Assembly: GCA_944325705.1 (NCBI GenBank)
Contig: CALVBB010000018.1
Location: 1 to 44,627 of the forward strand
Length of the DNA stretch: 44,627 nucleotides
Direction of reading: 5' to 3'
From: Candidatus Gastranaerophilales bacterium
GTDB lineage: Bacteria > Cyanobacteriota > Vampirovibrionia > Gastranaerophilales > Gastranaerophilaceae
Positions 33,506 to 40,792 of the stretch are shown in pieces. The translations under genes and the position numbers were made by a program. Each line of letters begins with the position of its first letter. Positions within the stretch are counted from its first letter, which is position 1. The notes under the pieces are model-generated. The model ran no database searches. It saw nothing but the letters and a program-made list of their open reading frames with translations, and was not told the DNA's origin.

Positions 33506-34789
33506 ATGAAAAATAAAGATACAAACAGCGGTGTTTCATTGTTCGGACAGTCAGAATTTCTCATGGAAAACGATCCTATTGAGGAAATTTTTGCGCTTAA
33601 CCTCGGCGATTTTATCTCTGAACACTTAATTTCAGAAGATTTGGCTAAAAAAATAGGTTCAAATGTCAAAGACAAAAAAGTCAGTCTGAAAAATCAGCTG
33701 AAAGAGCTTATTTCTATTTATTCACTTAAAAATACCCTCTGCGTTCTTGACTTCAATTCAAAAGAGAATTACGCCATCTACACTTCTATCGCGCATTCAA
33801 TAAAACAGATGCTTGAGATAGAAAATTGCAACATTTATCTTGAAAAGGCTTTCGTAAAAGGTTTAAAAGATAACAAAAACGATCTTATTTTAACAGGAAG
33901 TTCGGTAGAAAACCTGAAACATAAAGGATACAATTTAAACGAAAATTCAATAATCAGTGTAGCATTTAACGAACAGGACACAATTGCTCAAGACAATGTA
34001 ACAGCAGTTGCAATGTGCTGTAACTCAAAATCCATAGGGGTTATAGCACTTGAAAGCAACCAGCCTGTCCAACCGCAGTATCTGAACCTTGTTGAAAGTA
34101 TTGCAGCGCTGTTCGCGGCATCAATTACCCTGCAGGGTGAGATTAATACTACAAACAAGCTTATTGACGATGAAAATTCAAGCGTAAGCGACCTGCAGCA
34201 CGAAAGAGCCGAACTTACCGCGCTAATCGGAGATTTGTGTGATTATCAGCAGAACTTTGTGGAACAGCTTGCAAATGCTGTTGACACAAAAGGGCAATAC
34301 AAGGTGTCGCATTCTCAAAATACAGCAAACCTTGCCCGCAAAATTTGCAAAGCTCTCGGTTTGAACGAAAAAACAACCGATTTAATATATTATGCAGGAC
34401 TTTTGCAGAATATAGGAAAAATTACACTCCCTGAAAAAATCTTTGCGACAAACGGCAAGCTGTCGCCGGAAGATTTGAAAAAAATCCAGAACCACTCAAA
34501 TATCGGCGTAAACCTTTTGATGAACATAAATTTCCTCTCGGAAGTTGTACCGTACATAAATTACCAGAAAGAAAGAGTGGACGGTTCCGGCGAACCGGAA
34601 GGCTTAAAAGGCCAGTCAATTCCGCTCGGCTCAAGAATTATTGCAGCAGCAGACGCCTACAGCGCAATGACATCTGACAGACCTTACAGAAAAGCCATGC
34701 CGGCAGATAAAGCATATTCAATTATGCAGGAAGAAGCTGGCAAAAAGTGGGATAAAGATGTTGTCGACGCTTTAGGGAAATGCTTATAA
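33506..34789 (+). CDS. GAF plus degenerate HD-GYP domain protein
   Basis: 427 aa. Residues about 60-225 look GAF-like, a short coiled coil follows (about 225-245), and the C-terminal part is an HD-GYP domain (about 250-427). Recognisable are VSHSQNTANLARKI, then LLQNIGKITLPEKIF where the family has LLHDIGKI, NHSNIGVNLL, YINYQKERVDGSGEPEGLKG where it has HHERWDGSGYP, and AADAYSAMTSDRPYRKAM. The HD dyad (QN), the HH pair and the GYP Tyr are replaced, so c-di-GMP hydrolysis is unlikely. It may sense or bind. AGAAGGATAG lies upstream of the ATG. Confidence 0.85.
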   Translation: MKNKDTNSGVSLFGQSEFLMENDPIEEIFALNLGDFISEHLISEDLAKKIGSNVKDKKVSLKNQLKELISIYSLKNTLCVLDFNSKENYAIYTSIAHSIKQMLEIENCNIYLEKAFVKGLKDNKNDLILTGSSVENLKHKGYNLNENSIISVAFNEQDTIAQDNVTAVAMCCNSKSIGVIALESNQPVQPQYLNLVESIAALFAASITLQGEINTTNKLIDDENSSVSDLQHERAELTALIGDLCDYQQNFVEQLANAVDTKGQYKVSHSQNTANLARKICKALGLNEKTTDLIYYAGLLQNIGKITLPEKIFATNGKLSPEDLKKIQNHSNIGVNLLMNINFLSEVVPYINYQKERVDGSGEPEGLKGQSIPLGSRIIAAADAYSAMTSDRPYRKAMPADKAYSIMQEEAGKKWDKDVVDALGKCL

Positions 34790-34810
34790 AATTACAATGA
34801 CCATAAAGAA

Positions 34811-34848
34811 AGAGGGGCTGTTGGCTATATGAACAGCACCCTTTTTTC
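34811..34848 (+). terminator. intrinsic terminator after the HD-GYP-like gene
   Basis: GGGGCTGTT pairs with AACAGCACCC (one bulged A) around a 9-nt loop, then six T. Confidence 0.8.
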
Positions 34849-34971
34849 TTTTAAATCCGCCTCCGGTTCAAAAGATTATTAGCCGGCTTGGCTATCTTTA
34901 CAAAATTTAACAGCCCGCTGGATTATTTTGCCATATAATAAGTAGGCATAAAATCTGAAAGGGGAAATGCC

Positions 34972-35451
34972 ATGACAATTGCTATATACCCGGGAAGCTT
35001 TGACCCGATAACAAAAGGGCATCTAGACATCCTTAAAACCGGCGCAGAAATATTTGACAGAGTAATAATTGCCGTTGCAAGAAATTCAGAAAAAAAAGGA
35101 TTTTTAAGCGTAGATGAGCGTGTAAAACTTATAAAAGAAAGTATTCTAGATATAGAAAACGCAGAAGTTGACAGCTTTGAAGGGTTAACCATAGAATACG
35201 CGAAAAAAAGAGAAGCAAAGGTTCTTTTAAGAGGACTTCGAGCCGTATCGGATTTTGAATACGAACTTCAACTTTCACAGGCAAACAGCGCGCTTTCCGG
35301 TGATATTAAAACAGTATTTCTGACAACAAAACCCAAATACAACTTTATATCCTCCAGCACTATAAAAGAAATCTACCTGAATAACGGCGATATTTCAAAA
35401 TTTGTTCCGGAAGCTGTTTATGAATATCTCAAAAATCGTAAAGTAAGTTAA
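34972..35451 (+). CDS. coaD: phosphopantetheine adenylyltransferase
   Basis: 159 aa. AIYPGSFDPITKGHLDIL holds the nucleotidyl-transferase TxGH motif, RGLRAVSDFEYELQLSQAN is typical, and the end has FISSSTIKEIYLNNGDISKFVP. Adds AMP to 4'-phosphopantetheine, the penultimate step of CoA synthesis, linking with panB and panC in this window. AAAGGGGAAA precedes the ATG. Confidence 0.96.
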   Translation: MTIAIYPGSFDPITKGHLDILKTGAEIFDRVIIAVARNSEKKGFLSVDERVKLIKESILDIENAEVDSFEGLTIEYAKKREAKVLLRGLRAVSDFEYELQLSQANSALSGDIKTVFLTTKPKYNFISSSTIKEIYLNNGDISKFVPEAVYEYLKNRKVS

Positions 35452-35534
35452 TATATCCTGAAATATCAGCGCAAACTATTTGACAATTAAATTTTGCTCA
35501 GGTAGAATAATATTATATTAAGAAAGGTATATGT

Positions 35535-36137
35535 GTGACAACCATGCAGCAAAATGGAGTATTTGATTTACTGAAAATGTTGGAATTATCACTGGATGAA
35601 AGCTTTCCGATAATTCCGGGACGATTTGTAGTTGTAAAACCAAAAGAGATAGAAACATTAATCGATAGAATATATGCCTCACTTCCGGTAGAAGTTCAGG
35701 AAGCCAGAGCGTTTTTAAGACGCAGGGATGAAATGCAGCTTGAAGCACAGCAGAAAGCTGAAAAAATTGTTGCCGACGCCCAATTGGAAGCTGATAGAAA
35801 ACTTTCAGAGGCTGATTTTATAAAAGCGGTTGAGCGTGAAGGCATCAGAATACGAACTCAGGTTCAGGAAGAATGCGAAGAAATCAAGAGAAAAGCTCTT
35901 GAAGAGGCCGAAAACATCAGAATGCAGGCGGCAGAAGATGCACTTAAGACAAAAGAAGGTGCCGAACTTTACGCAGAACAGGTTCTGACAAATCTTGAAG
36001 GGAATCTGACACAGTTACAACAGGTTGTAAAAAACGGTCAGGTTTATATGGAAAAACTCCGCAGTGAATCGTTAAGCCCTTCAAGATATGAAGCAAACTA
36101 TGCTTCCGCCCAACAAAATAATTATGTAATTAAGTAA
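35535..36137 (+). CDS. coiled-coil protein of unknown function (next to coaD)
   Basis: 200 aa. An N-terminal globular segment (MLELSLDESFPIIPG, then VKPKEIETLIDRIY) precedes a long, charged coiled coil (about residues 58-165) rich in Ala, Glu and Arg that resembles ATP synthase b-subunit or DivIVA-type coils. The start codon is GTG at 35535 with AAAGG 7 bases upstream; a Met three codons later is the alternative. Similar proteins are often found beside coaD, but the role is not known to me. Followed by a strong terminator. Confidence 0.75.
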   Translation: MTTMQQNGVFDLLKMLELSLDESFPIIPGRFVVVKPKEIETLIDRIYASLPVEVQEARAFLRRRDEMQLEAQQKAEKIVADAQLEADRKLSEADFIKAVEREGIRIRTQVQEECEEIKRKALEEAENIRMQAAEDALKTKEGAELYAEQVLTNLEGNLTQLQQVVKNGQVYMEKLRSESLSPSRYEANYASAQQNNYVIK

Positions 36138-36155
36138 AATATTTTTAATTAAAAG

Positions 36156-36185
36156 AAAAAGACCGGCAAATAAACCGGTCTTTTT
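36156..36185 (+). terminator. intrinsic terminator
   Basis: AAAAAGACCGG/CCGGTCTTTTT with an 8-nt loop after the coiled-coil gene. Confidence 0.9.
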
Positions 36186-36275
36186 CTATATGAATACTGA
36201 ATATATGTTACAGCGGATTTGCAAACGGTCACAGTATACTTGCTAATAAACGCTTATAGATTGTTTACAATTAGT

Positions 36276-36303
36276 TTGCATTTTATTTTTTTTGTTTTAT
36301 GAT
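36276..36303 (+). promoter_or_regulatory. candidate promoter of the rpmG-tRNA-Trp-secE unit
   Basis: TTGCAT (36276-36281), 16-nt T-rich spacer, TATGAT (36298-36303). It would start a transcript just before the hairpin at 36316. Confidence 0.45.
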
Positions 36304-36315
36304 GATGATAAGCCG

Positions 36316-36350
36316 AAAAAAAGAATGTGAGTGAAATCACATTCTTTTTT
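36316..36350 (+). terminator. terminator-type hairpin in the rpmG leader (possible attenuator)
   Basis: AAAAAGAATGTGA/TCACATTCTTTTT around GTGAAA with a T-run, 45 bases before rpmG and only about 15 bases after the predicted -10. No gene lies between it and the previous terminator. As placed it would end transcription before rpmG, so it may be an attenuator. Confidence 0.6.
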
Positions 36351-36394
36351 AAAGAGGAAGAAAATAAATCTAAATACAAAAAGGAAATAAAATT

Positions 36395-36562
36395 ATGGGT
36401 ATCAAAGGAAAAAATGACAGAATGGTAGTTCTTGCCTGCGAGGACTGCAAAGAAAGAAATTACACCACAGTAAAAAACAAAAAAAATACAAAAGAAAGAT
36501 TAGAGTTGAGCAAATACTGCCCGACCTGCAGAAAACATACTAACCACAAGGAAACTAAGTAG
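36395..36562 (+). CDS. rpmG: 50S ribosomal protein L33
   Basis: 55 aa. [13 protein letters not shown] and [14 protein letters not shown] give the two CxxC pairs of the zinc-binding (C+) form of L33. AAAGGAAATAA lies upstream. First gene of rpmG-(tRNA-Trp)-secE-nusG-rplK-rplA, a very common order. Confidence 0.96.
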   Translation: MGIKGKNDRMVVLACEDCKERNYTTVKNKKNTKERLELSKYCPTCRKHTNHKETK

Positions 36563-36660
36563 TGTGAGCGAGCTGAGGGCGACGTCTTTGTGGCGTCGGC
36601 TTGCGAGAGCAAGACGAGCAAGCAAAGACCCGACCCGTCAATCGCGAGCGAACAAGACAG
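36563..36660 (+). repeat. patterned GC-rich spacer related to the interspersed repeats
   Basis: GCGAGCTGAGGGCGACGT, then GGCGTCGGCTTGCGAGAGCAAGA, matches the block at about 24996-25040 inside the 24784-25255 repeat with few changes. Only this part of the repeat is present; there are no inverted ends. Confidence 0.5.
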
Positions 36661-36685
36661 CCGAGAATATCTATCGAGGTTGAAT

Positions 36686-36754
36686 GTCCTTAGTTCAGTT
36701 GTCCAGCAAGCCGTCGGGCTTGCGTTAGTTCATAATAAGTTCTATCAACTGAAC
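36686..36754 (+). other. tRNA-Trp 5' fragment folded into a nested hairpin
   Basis: The 16 bases GTCCTTAGTTCAGTTG (36686-36701) are identical to bases 3-18 of tRNA-Trp 130 bases downstream. GTTCAGTTG pairs perfectly with CAACTGAAC (36746-36754), and inside this GCAAGCC pairs with GGCTTGC (36706-36712/36717-36723). There is no anticodon arm or T arm, so it is not a tRNA. It may be a duplication remnant or a regulatory RNA structure before tRNA-Trp. Confidence 0.55.
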
Positions 36755-36813
36755 AAGGGTTTGATAAGTTAATAAAATTCACACATACTGTCAGGGGAAC
36801 CATGACAAACTGT

Positions 36814-36886
36814 GCGTCCTTAGTTCAGTTGGTAGAACGTCGGTCTCCAAAACCGGATGTCGAGGGTTCGAGTCCTTCAGGGCGCG
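36814..36886 (+). tRNA. tRNA-Trp(CCA)
   Basis: Acceptor GCGTCCT/AGGGCGC (one T-G pair), anticodon stem GTCGG/CCGGA-type around CTCCAAA with anticodon CCA, T loop TTCGAGT, discriminator G. The 3' CCA is not encoded (GAT follows), unlike tRNA-Asp. It sits between rpmG and secE, a classical place. Confidence 0.95.
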
Positions 36887-36916
36887 ATTTTATAAAAATA
36901 AAAGGAAATACTCAAT

Positions 36917-37123
36917 ATGATGGATCCAAAAATAGAACAACTCGTAAATTCAATACAAAGCTACTTCCGCGGTGTAAGAACCGAATGGGGGAAAATCAAC
37001 TGGCCGGAAAGACGTCAGGTGGTTATAGAAACAGTTTTTGTAATCGTGATTGTGTTTGTATTTACGGTTGCAGTTTATTTGATGGATATAATTTTTAAAG
37101 GTTTACTTGGTCTTATCAAGTAA
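36917..37123 (+). CDS. secE: preprotein translocase subunit SecE
   Basis: 68 aa, the short single-helix form. An amphipathic region with FRGVRTEWGKINWPERRQV is followed by one transmembrane helix (about 38-58). Clamps SecY in the SecYEG channel. AAAGGA lies 10 bases upstream of the first of two consecutive ATG codons. Confidence 0.96.
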   Translation: MMDPKIEQLVNSIQSYFRGVRTEWGKINWPERRQVVIETVFVIVIVFVFTVAVYLMDIIFKGLLGLIK

Positions 37124-37166
37124 AAACCGATAAGCTTCGGTACAAAGTTAAAAGATAAGGTGGCTT

Positions 37167-37793
37167 ATGACTAAAAAAGAAAAATCAATGGAAGAAGAAT
37201 TGAACGAAGATAAACAGCGGGAAGCTGAAGAAGTTCAAGCCAAAGAAGAAGAAAAAAAAGCAAAGAAAAGTCAAAAACGCTGGTATATAGTCCACACATA
37301 TTCAGGATACGAAAACAAAGTTAAAGTAAACCTTGAAAAACGTATTGAATATATGAATATGGGTGACAAAATATTCAGAATAGAAGTGCCGCAAAAAACT
37401 GTTACCCAGATGAGAGGCGGCAAAAAACAGGAACGTGAAGAAAAAATCTTCCCGGGCTATGTTCTTGTCGAAATGATTATGGATGAGGACAGCTGGTATG
37501 TTGTAAGACACACTTCAGGTGTAACTAAATTTGTAGGTTCTGCAAAACGCCCTATACCGGCACGCGACAGTGAAATTAAAAAGATTATTAACAGATCAAC
37601 TTCACAGTCACAGAAAATTGAACTTGATGTTAAGGCCGGCGACAAAGTCAGAATTACGTCAGGTCCGTTTGCAGACTTTATTGCAGATATTATTGAAGTT
37701 TATCCGGATAAGTCTAAACTTCGCGCAAATGTTTCAATCTTCGGACGTGAAACTCCGGTTGAATTGGAATACAAACAAATAAATAAGATTTAA
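37167..37793 (+). CDS. nusG: transcription termination/antitermination factor NusG
   Basis: 208 aa. An acidic/Lys-rich N-terminal extension (about residues 1-34) precedes the NGN domain (RWYIVHTYSGYENKVK, EEKIFPGYVLVEM, WYVVRHTSGVTKFVG) and the KOW domain (about 153-205, GDKVRITSGPFADF and IFGRETPVELEYKQI). Binds RNA polymerase and couples it to Rho or ribosomes. A small hairpin ACCGA/TCGGT lies between secE and nusG (37127-37142). Confidence 0.97.
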   Translation: MTKKEKSMEEELNEDKQREAEEVQAKEEEKKAKKSQKRWYIVHTYSGYENKVKVNLEKRIEYMNMGDKIFRIEVPQKTVTQMRGGKKQEREEKIFPGYVLVEMIMDEDSWYVVRHTSGVTKFVGSAKRPIPARDSEIKKIINRSTSQSQKIELDVKAGDKVRITSGPFADFIADIIEVYPDKSKLRANVSIFGRETPVELEYKQINKI

Positions 37794-37796
37794 TAT

Positions 37797-37985
37797 TCGG
37801 CAGGGCAAAGCTTTCGCAGAGCCGTTCACAAAAAGCTCCGGTTGAGCGGCAGAAATTTGATAAAATTCTAAAGCACAACAAGAGCATGGCAGCCGGATAA
37901 TTAAAAACAACAAAAATAACAGTACAAAAGACGTGGAAGGATTTTTGCCGGAGCCGGCAAAAACCGTTAGCACCACAAAAGGAGA
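37797..37985 (+). promoter_or_regulatory. leader-like spacer before rplK
   Basis: About 190 bases without a believable ORF. Visible pairs include GCCGG/CCGGC (GCCGGAGCCGGC near 37949-37961, a short palindrome) and GAGCCGTTCA with GAGCGGC. An unusual length between nusG and rplK: an internal leader or processing site is likely. No consensus promoter was found. Confidence 0.45.
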
Positions 37986-37990
37986 AAACA

Positions 37991-38416
37991 ATGGCTAAAA
38001 AAGTAGTAGGAAAAATCAAGCTTCAAATTGAAGCAGGAAAAGCAAATCCGTCACCTCCGGTTGGTCCGGCATTAGGTCAGCACGGTGTGAACATCATGGA
38101 TTTCTGTAAGCAGTTCAATGCTAAAACAGAATCTCAGGCAGGATACATTATTCCTGTAGTTATAGATGTTTATGAAGACAGAAGTTTTTCATTTGTGACA
38201 AAATCACCTCCGGCACCGGTGTTGATTAAAAAAGCATTAAACTTGTCTAAAGGATCGGCTGTTCCGAATAAAGATAAAGTTGCTGAAATCACAAGAGAAC
38301 AACTTGAAGAAATCGCAAAAATTAAGATGAACGACCTCAACGCAACAACAATGGAAGCTGCAGTAAAAATGATTGCAGGTTCTTGCAGAGCAATGGGCGT
38401 TACAGTAAAAGAATAG
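37991..38416 (+). CDS. rplK: 50S ribosomal protein L11
   Basis: 141 aa, the standard length. [23 protein letters not shown], split by the first loop, then [12 protein letters not shown] and the C-terminal RNA-binding domain ([16 protein letters not shown]). Part of the GTPase-associated centre with the L10-L12 stalk. AAAGGAGAAAAC is upstream of the ATG. Confidence 0.97.
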   Translation: MAKKVVGKIKLQIEAGKANPSPPVGPALGQHGVNIMDFCKQFNAKTESQAGYIIPVVIDVYEDRSFSFVTKSPPAPVLIKKALNLSKGSAVPNKDKVAEITREQLEEIAKIKMNDLNATTMEAAVKMIAGSCRAMGVTVKE

Positions 38417-38650
38417 TGCGTAAGCAGGAGTGAACAGGCGATGTTTGTTTAACAGACGAGTATGGCAAAACTCCGCAAGACCGCCTTTGTGAATGCAGCA
38501 TTAGCGAAATTAACAAACAAATCTACGGCAAAGCGAACCGGCATTATGAGTTGTGTGAGCATGCCCCGAAGGCAAAAGCCAAGGTGATTTGACAGGCGGG
38601 AATTATATGGAAGGACATTGTCCGCAAACACCATGAAAGGAAATTTTAAA
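38417..38650 (+). promoter_or_regulatory. long structured spacer between rplK and rplA
   Basis: 234 bases without a gene where most bacteria have only tens of bases. CCGCCT (38481-38486) is complementary to AGGCGG (38594-38599), and GCATGC-type words are frequent. L1 represses its operon by binding mRNA before its own gene in many bacteria; this spacer could hold that site. The function is inferred. Confidence 0.45.
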
Positions 38651-39373
38651 ATGTCAAAATTAACGAAAAAACAGAAAAAAGTGCAGGAAATGCTGGCAGA
38701 CTTTACACAGCCTGCAACTGCAGTTGATGCACTGAAAAAATTACAGGAAATATCAAAAGAAACATCAAAATTCAACGAAACTGTTGAATGCCACATGAGA
38801 TTAGGTATTGATGTTCGTCAGGCAGACCAGCAAATCAGATCAACAGTTGTATTACCTGCAGGTTTAGGTAAAACTGTAAGAGTTTGCGTAATTGCAAAAG
38901 GCCCTAAGGCTACAGAGGCAAAAGAAGCCGGAGCAGATTTTGCCGGAGCAGAAGAAATCATTGACAAGATTTCAGGCGGCTGGTTTGAATTTGATACACT
39001 GATTGCAACACCTGATTGTATGGGTATGCTTGGTAAATTAGGTAGAGTATTAGGTCCTAAAGGCTTGATGCCAAACCCTAAAACAGGCACAGTTACAATG
39101 GATGTTGCCAAAGCTGTTAAAGATGCCAAAGCAGGTAAAGTTGAGTTTAGAGCTGATAAACAGGGGATGATTCACTGCCCTATCGGTAAAGCAAGCTTCT
39201 CTAATGAAGATTTGGTTAAGAACTATGCAACATTGGCTGATGCTATTTTAAGAGCAAAACCATCTTCTGCAAAGGGAACATTTGTAAAATCAGTTTACCT
39301 TGCAACAACAATGGGGCCTGGTATCAAATTAGACCCTAAAACATTTGCAGCAGAAGTAAAAGAATTAGTTTAA
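38651..39373 (+). CDS. rplA: 50S ribosomal protein L1
   Basis: 240 aa. Typical segments are [69 protein letters not shown] and [19 protein letters not shown]. The start is set at [10 protein letters not shown] (38651) with AAAGGA 9 bases upstream; the frame is open 11 codons more. Followed by a terminator, not by rplJ. Confidence 0.97.
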   Translation: MSKLTKKQKKVQEMLADFTQPATAVDALKKLQEISKETSKFNETVECHMRLGIDVRQADQQIRSTVVLPAGLGKTVRVCVIAKGPKATEAKEAGADFAGAEEIIDKISGGWFEFDTLIATPDCMGMLGKLGRVLGPKGLMPNPKTGTVTMDVAKAVKDAKAGKVEFRADKQGMIHCPIGKASFSNEDLVKNYATLADAILRAKPSSAKGTFVKSVYLATTMGPGIKLDPKTFAAEVKELV

Positions 39374-39390
39374 TTCTGAATTTCTAAATA

Positions 39391-39420
39391 AAAAACACCC
39401 GAACTATTCGGGTGTTTTTT
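39391..39420 (+). terminator. terminator after rplA
   Basis: AAAAACACCCGAA/TTCGGGTGTTTTT with a 3-nt loop. Confidence 0.92.
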
Positions 39421-39472
39421 ATTGAAAAACCATAGCAGATATGATAGAATAATAAAAAAGGAGGACAAATTT

Positions 39473-39526
39473 ATGCAAAATAGAGTTATAGCTTCAAATC
39501 TCAGATGGGGGGGGGGGTACAGATAA
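39473..39526 (+). other. 17-codon start segment of the pilin gene, out of frame through an 11-G run
   Basis: AAAAGGAGGAC stands before ATG 39473, the best ribosome binding site in this area. The frame reads MQNRVIASNLRW, passes the G run and stops at 39524-39526. If the run had 10 or 13 G, the frame would continue without a stop into the prepilin-like gene at 39573. As given, it encodes only a 17-aa peptide. Confidence 0.6.
39507..39517 (+). repeat. poly-G tract, G11
   Basis: Eleven consecutive G in a low-GC region, inside the 5' part of a prepilin-like gene. Runs of this length are prone to slipped-strand changes in vivo and also to sequencing error. Confidence 0.85.
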
Positions 39527-39572
39527 ACTGAACTCTGCTCCAGATAAAGGAGTTCCTAACAACCACAGGCGT

Positions 39573-40319
39573 ATGGTTTTTTTAAAGGCTTTTTCCTTTA
39601 CGGACTCTTTTACTCAAACTCAGATTTATTCTTACATGACATACCGGTTTTGTAAAAATGCCTTTACTCTGGCAGAAGTTTTAATAACACTCGGGATAAT
39701 TGGAGTTGTTGCAGCAATGACTCTGCCATCATTGGGTGGCAAGTATCAAAAAGTTTCTACTGCCACACAGTTAAAAAAGTTTTATTCAATTATGCAGCAG
39801 GCAATAAAAGCAGAAGAAGCACAAAACGGTCCGCTTGAATACTGGATGCCGGCTTGCGGCACAGAAGACGATTGTTTTGAAAAATGGTATTTAGAACATC
39901 TTGATAAACATATTAAGTCAGTAAATAAACGTACAAATCCATCATCAACGCTAAGATATGACGTAACATTTTCTGATGGAAGCGGTTTTGTTGCTTATGT
40001 AACCAGAGATTCCAGTATGATACACTTTTTATATTGCACCAATTTTAAATATTGTGGCTCTGAAAAATTTGACGGAGTAAAAACTTTTTTATTTGATATA
40101 TGTAAACTTAACGGGAAATACCAGTTTGTAACATCACTTTGCATCACTCATGGTAAATCGAGAGAAAAGTTACTGGATGAGTGTTTGAAAGGTAATTCGG
40201 ACAATGCAGATGTATATTCTCAAGGCAGACGTCATGCCTGCACCCATCTTATTGAATATGACGGATGGCAAATAAAGGATGATTATCCCTGGTTTCAGGC
40301 AAAACAACCAGAGAAATAA
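39573..40319 (+). CDS. prepilin-like protein, possibly phase-variable
   Basis: 248 aa from the ATG at 39573, which has no nearby Shine-Dalgarno; the likely real start is ATG 39473, out of frame because of the G11 run. FTLAEVLITLGIIGVVAA marks the type IV prepilin helix after a basic segment (YRFCKNA). The globular domain is Cys-rich: ACGTEDDCFEKW, YCTNFKYCGSEKF, ICKLNGKYQF, then RRHACTHLIEYDGW and a PWFQAKQPEK end. It is closely related to the next pilin gene (40793-41467), a tandem duplication. Probable minor pilin or pseudopilin on the cell surface. Confidence 0.82.
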   Translation: MVFLKAFSFTDSFTQTQIYSYMTYRFCKNAFTLAEVLITLGIIGVVAAMTLPSLGGKYQKVSTATQLKKFYSIMQQAIKAEEAQNGPLEYWMPACGTEDDCFEKWYLEHLDKHIKSVNKRTNPSSTLRYDVTFSDGSGFVAYVTRDSSMIHFLYCTNFKYCGSEKFDGVKTFLFDICKLNGKYQFVTSLCITHGKSREKLLDECLKGNSDNADVYSQGRRHACTHLIEYDGWQIKDDYPWFQAKQPEK

Positions 40320-40332
40320 TAATAATATAAAT

Positions 40333-40363
40333 AAAAAGCGGAGCTCAAAAACTTCCGCTTTTT
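40333..40363. terminator. bidirectional terminator between pilin gene and XRE regulator
   Basis: AAAAAGCGGA/TCCGCTTTTT with T-runs on both strands between convergent genes. Confidence 0.85.
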
Positions 40364-40672
40364 CTATAAAACTGCCATAATTAATTTTTTAATAAGTTCA
40401 AGCTGTTCCGGTTTTGCCAGCTTAAGCATGTCATTTATGTCAGATTTTAGATTATCTTTATAGACATTTTTATCATAAGACAACAAATCATTAGGGGTAA
40501 CATCAAACGCAGAACAAAATTTCAAAAGGGTCGTTACAGTCGGCAAACCTTCACCTGCTTCAAGCCGCGCAATATGCCGAACATCCAGATCGACCATCTC
40601 TGCAAGCTTTTCCTGTGTAATCCGTTTATATTTTCTTAAACTTTTCAATTTTTCAGCAAAAGATTTCTCCAA
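40364..40672 (-). CDS. XRE-family regulator (102 aa)
   Basis: A Cro/cI-type helix-turn-helix in the N-terminal 65 residues (LKSLRKYKRITQEKLAE, VDLDVRHIARLEAGEGLPT) with a helical C-terminal tail containing KPEQLELIKKLI. It lies between the two pilin paralogs, convergent with the first and divergent from the second. The consensus promoter of the second pilin gene is in the intergenic region, so regulation of that gene is plausible but not shown. Confidence 0.85.
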   Translation of the reverse strand: MEKSFAEKLKSLRKYKRITQEKLAEMVDLDVRHIARLEAGEGLPTVTTLLKFCSAFDVTPNDLLSYDKNVYKDNLKSDINDMLKLAKPEQLELIKKLIMAVL

Positions 40673-40735
40673 TAATTAAATCCTCCATTACTAAGCCTAA
40701 CCGTATCTTCATATACTTTTAATGGTATTTTTATC

Positions 40736-40764
40736 TTGACAACACGCTAAAAATGTCATATAAT
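40736..40764 (+). promoter_or_regulatory. perfect-consensus sigma70 promoter of pilin gene 2
   Basis: TTGACA (40736-40741), exactly 17 bases, TATAAT (40759-40764). Such a match is rare and suggests strong, probably repressor-controlled, transcription. Confidence 0.85.
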
Positions 40765-40792
40765 AATTATAAATATGCTATGGAGGTCATAT

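Noticed and set aside
36686-36754. A second functional tRNA gene
   Set aside because: Only the 5' 16 bases match tRNA-Trp; anticodon arm and T arm are missing.
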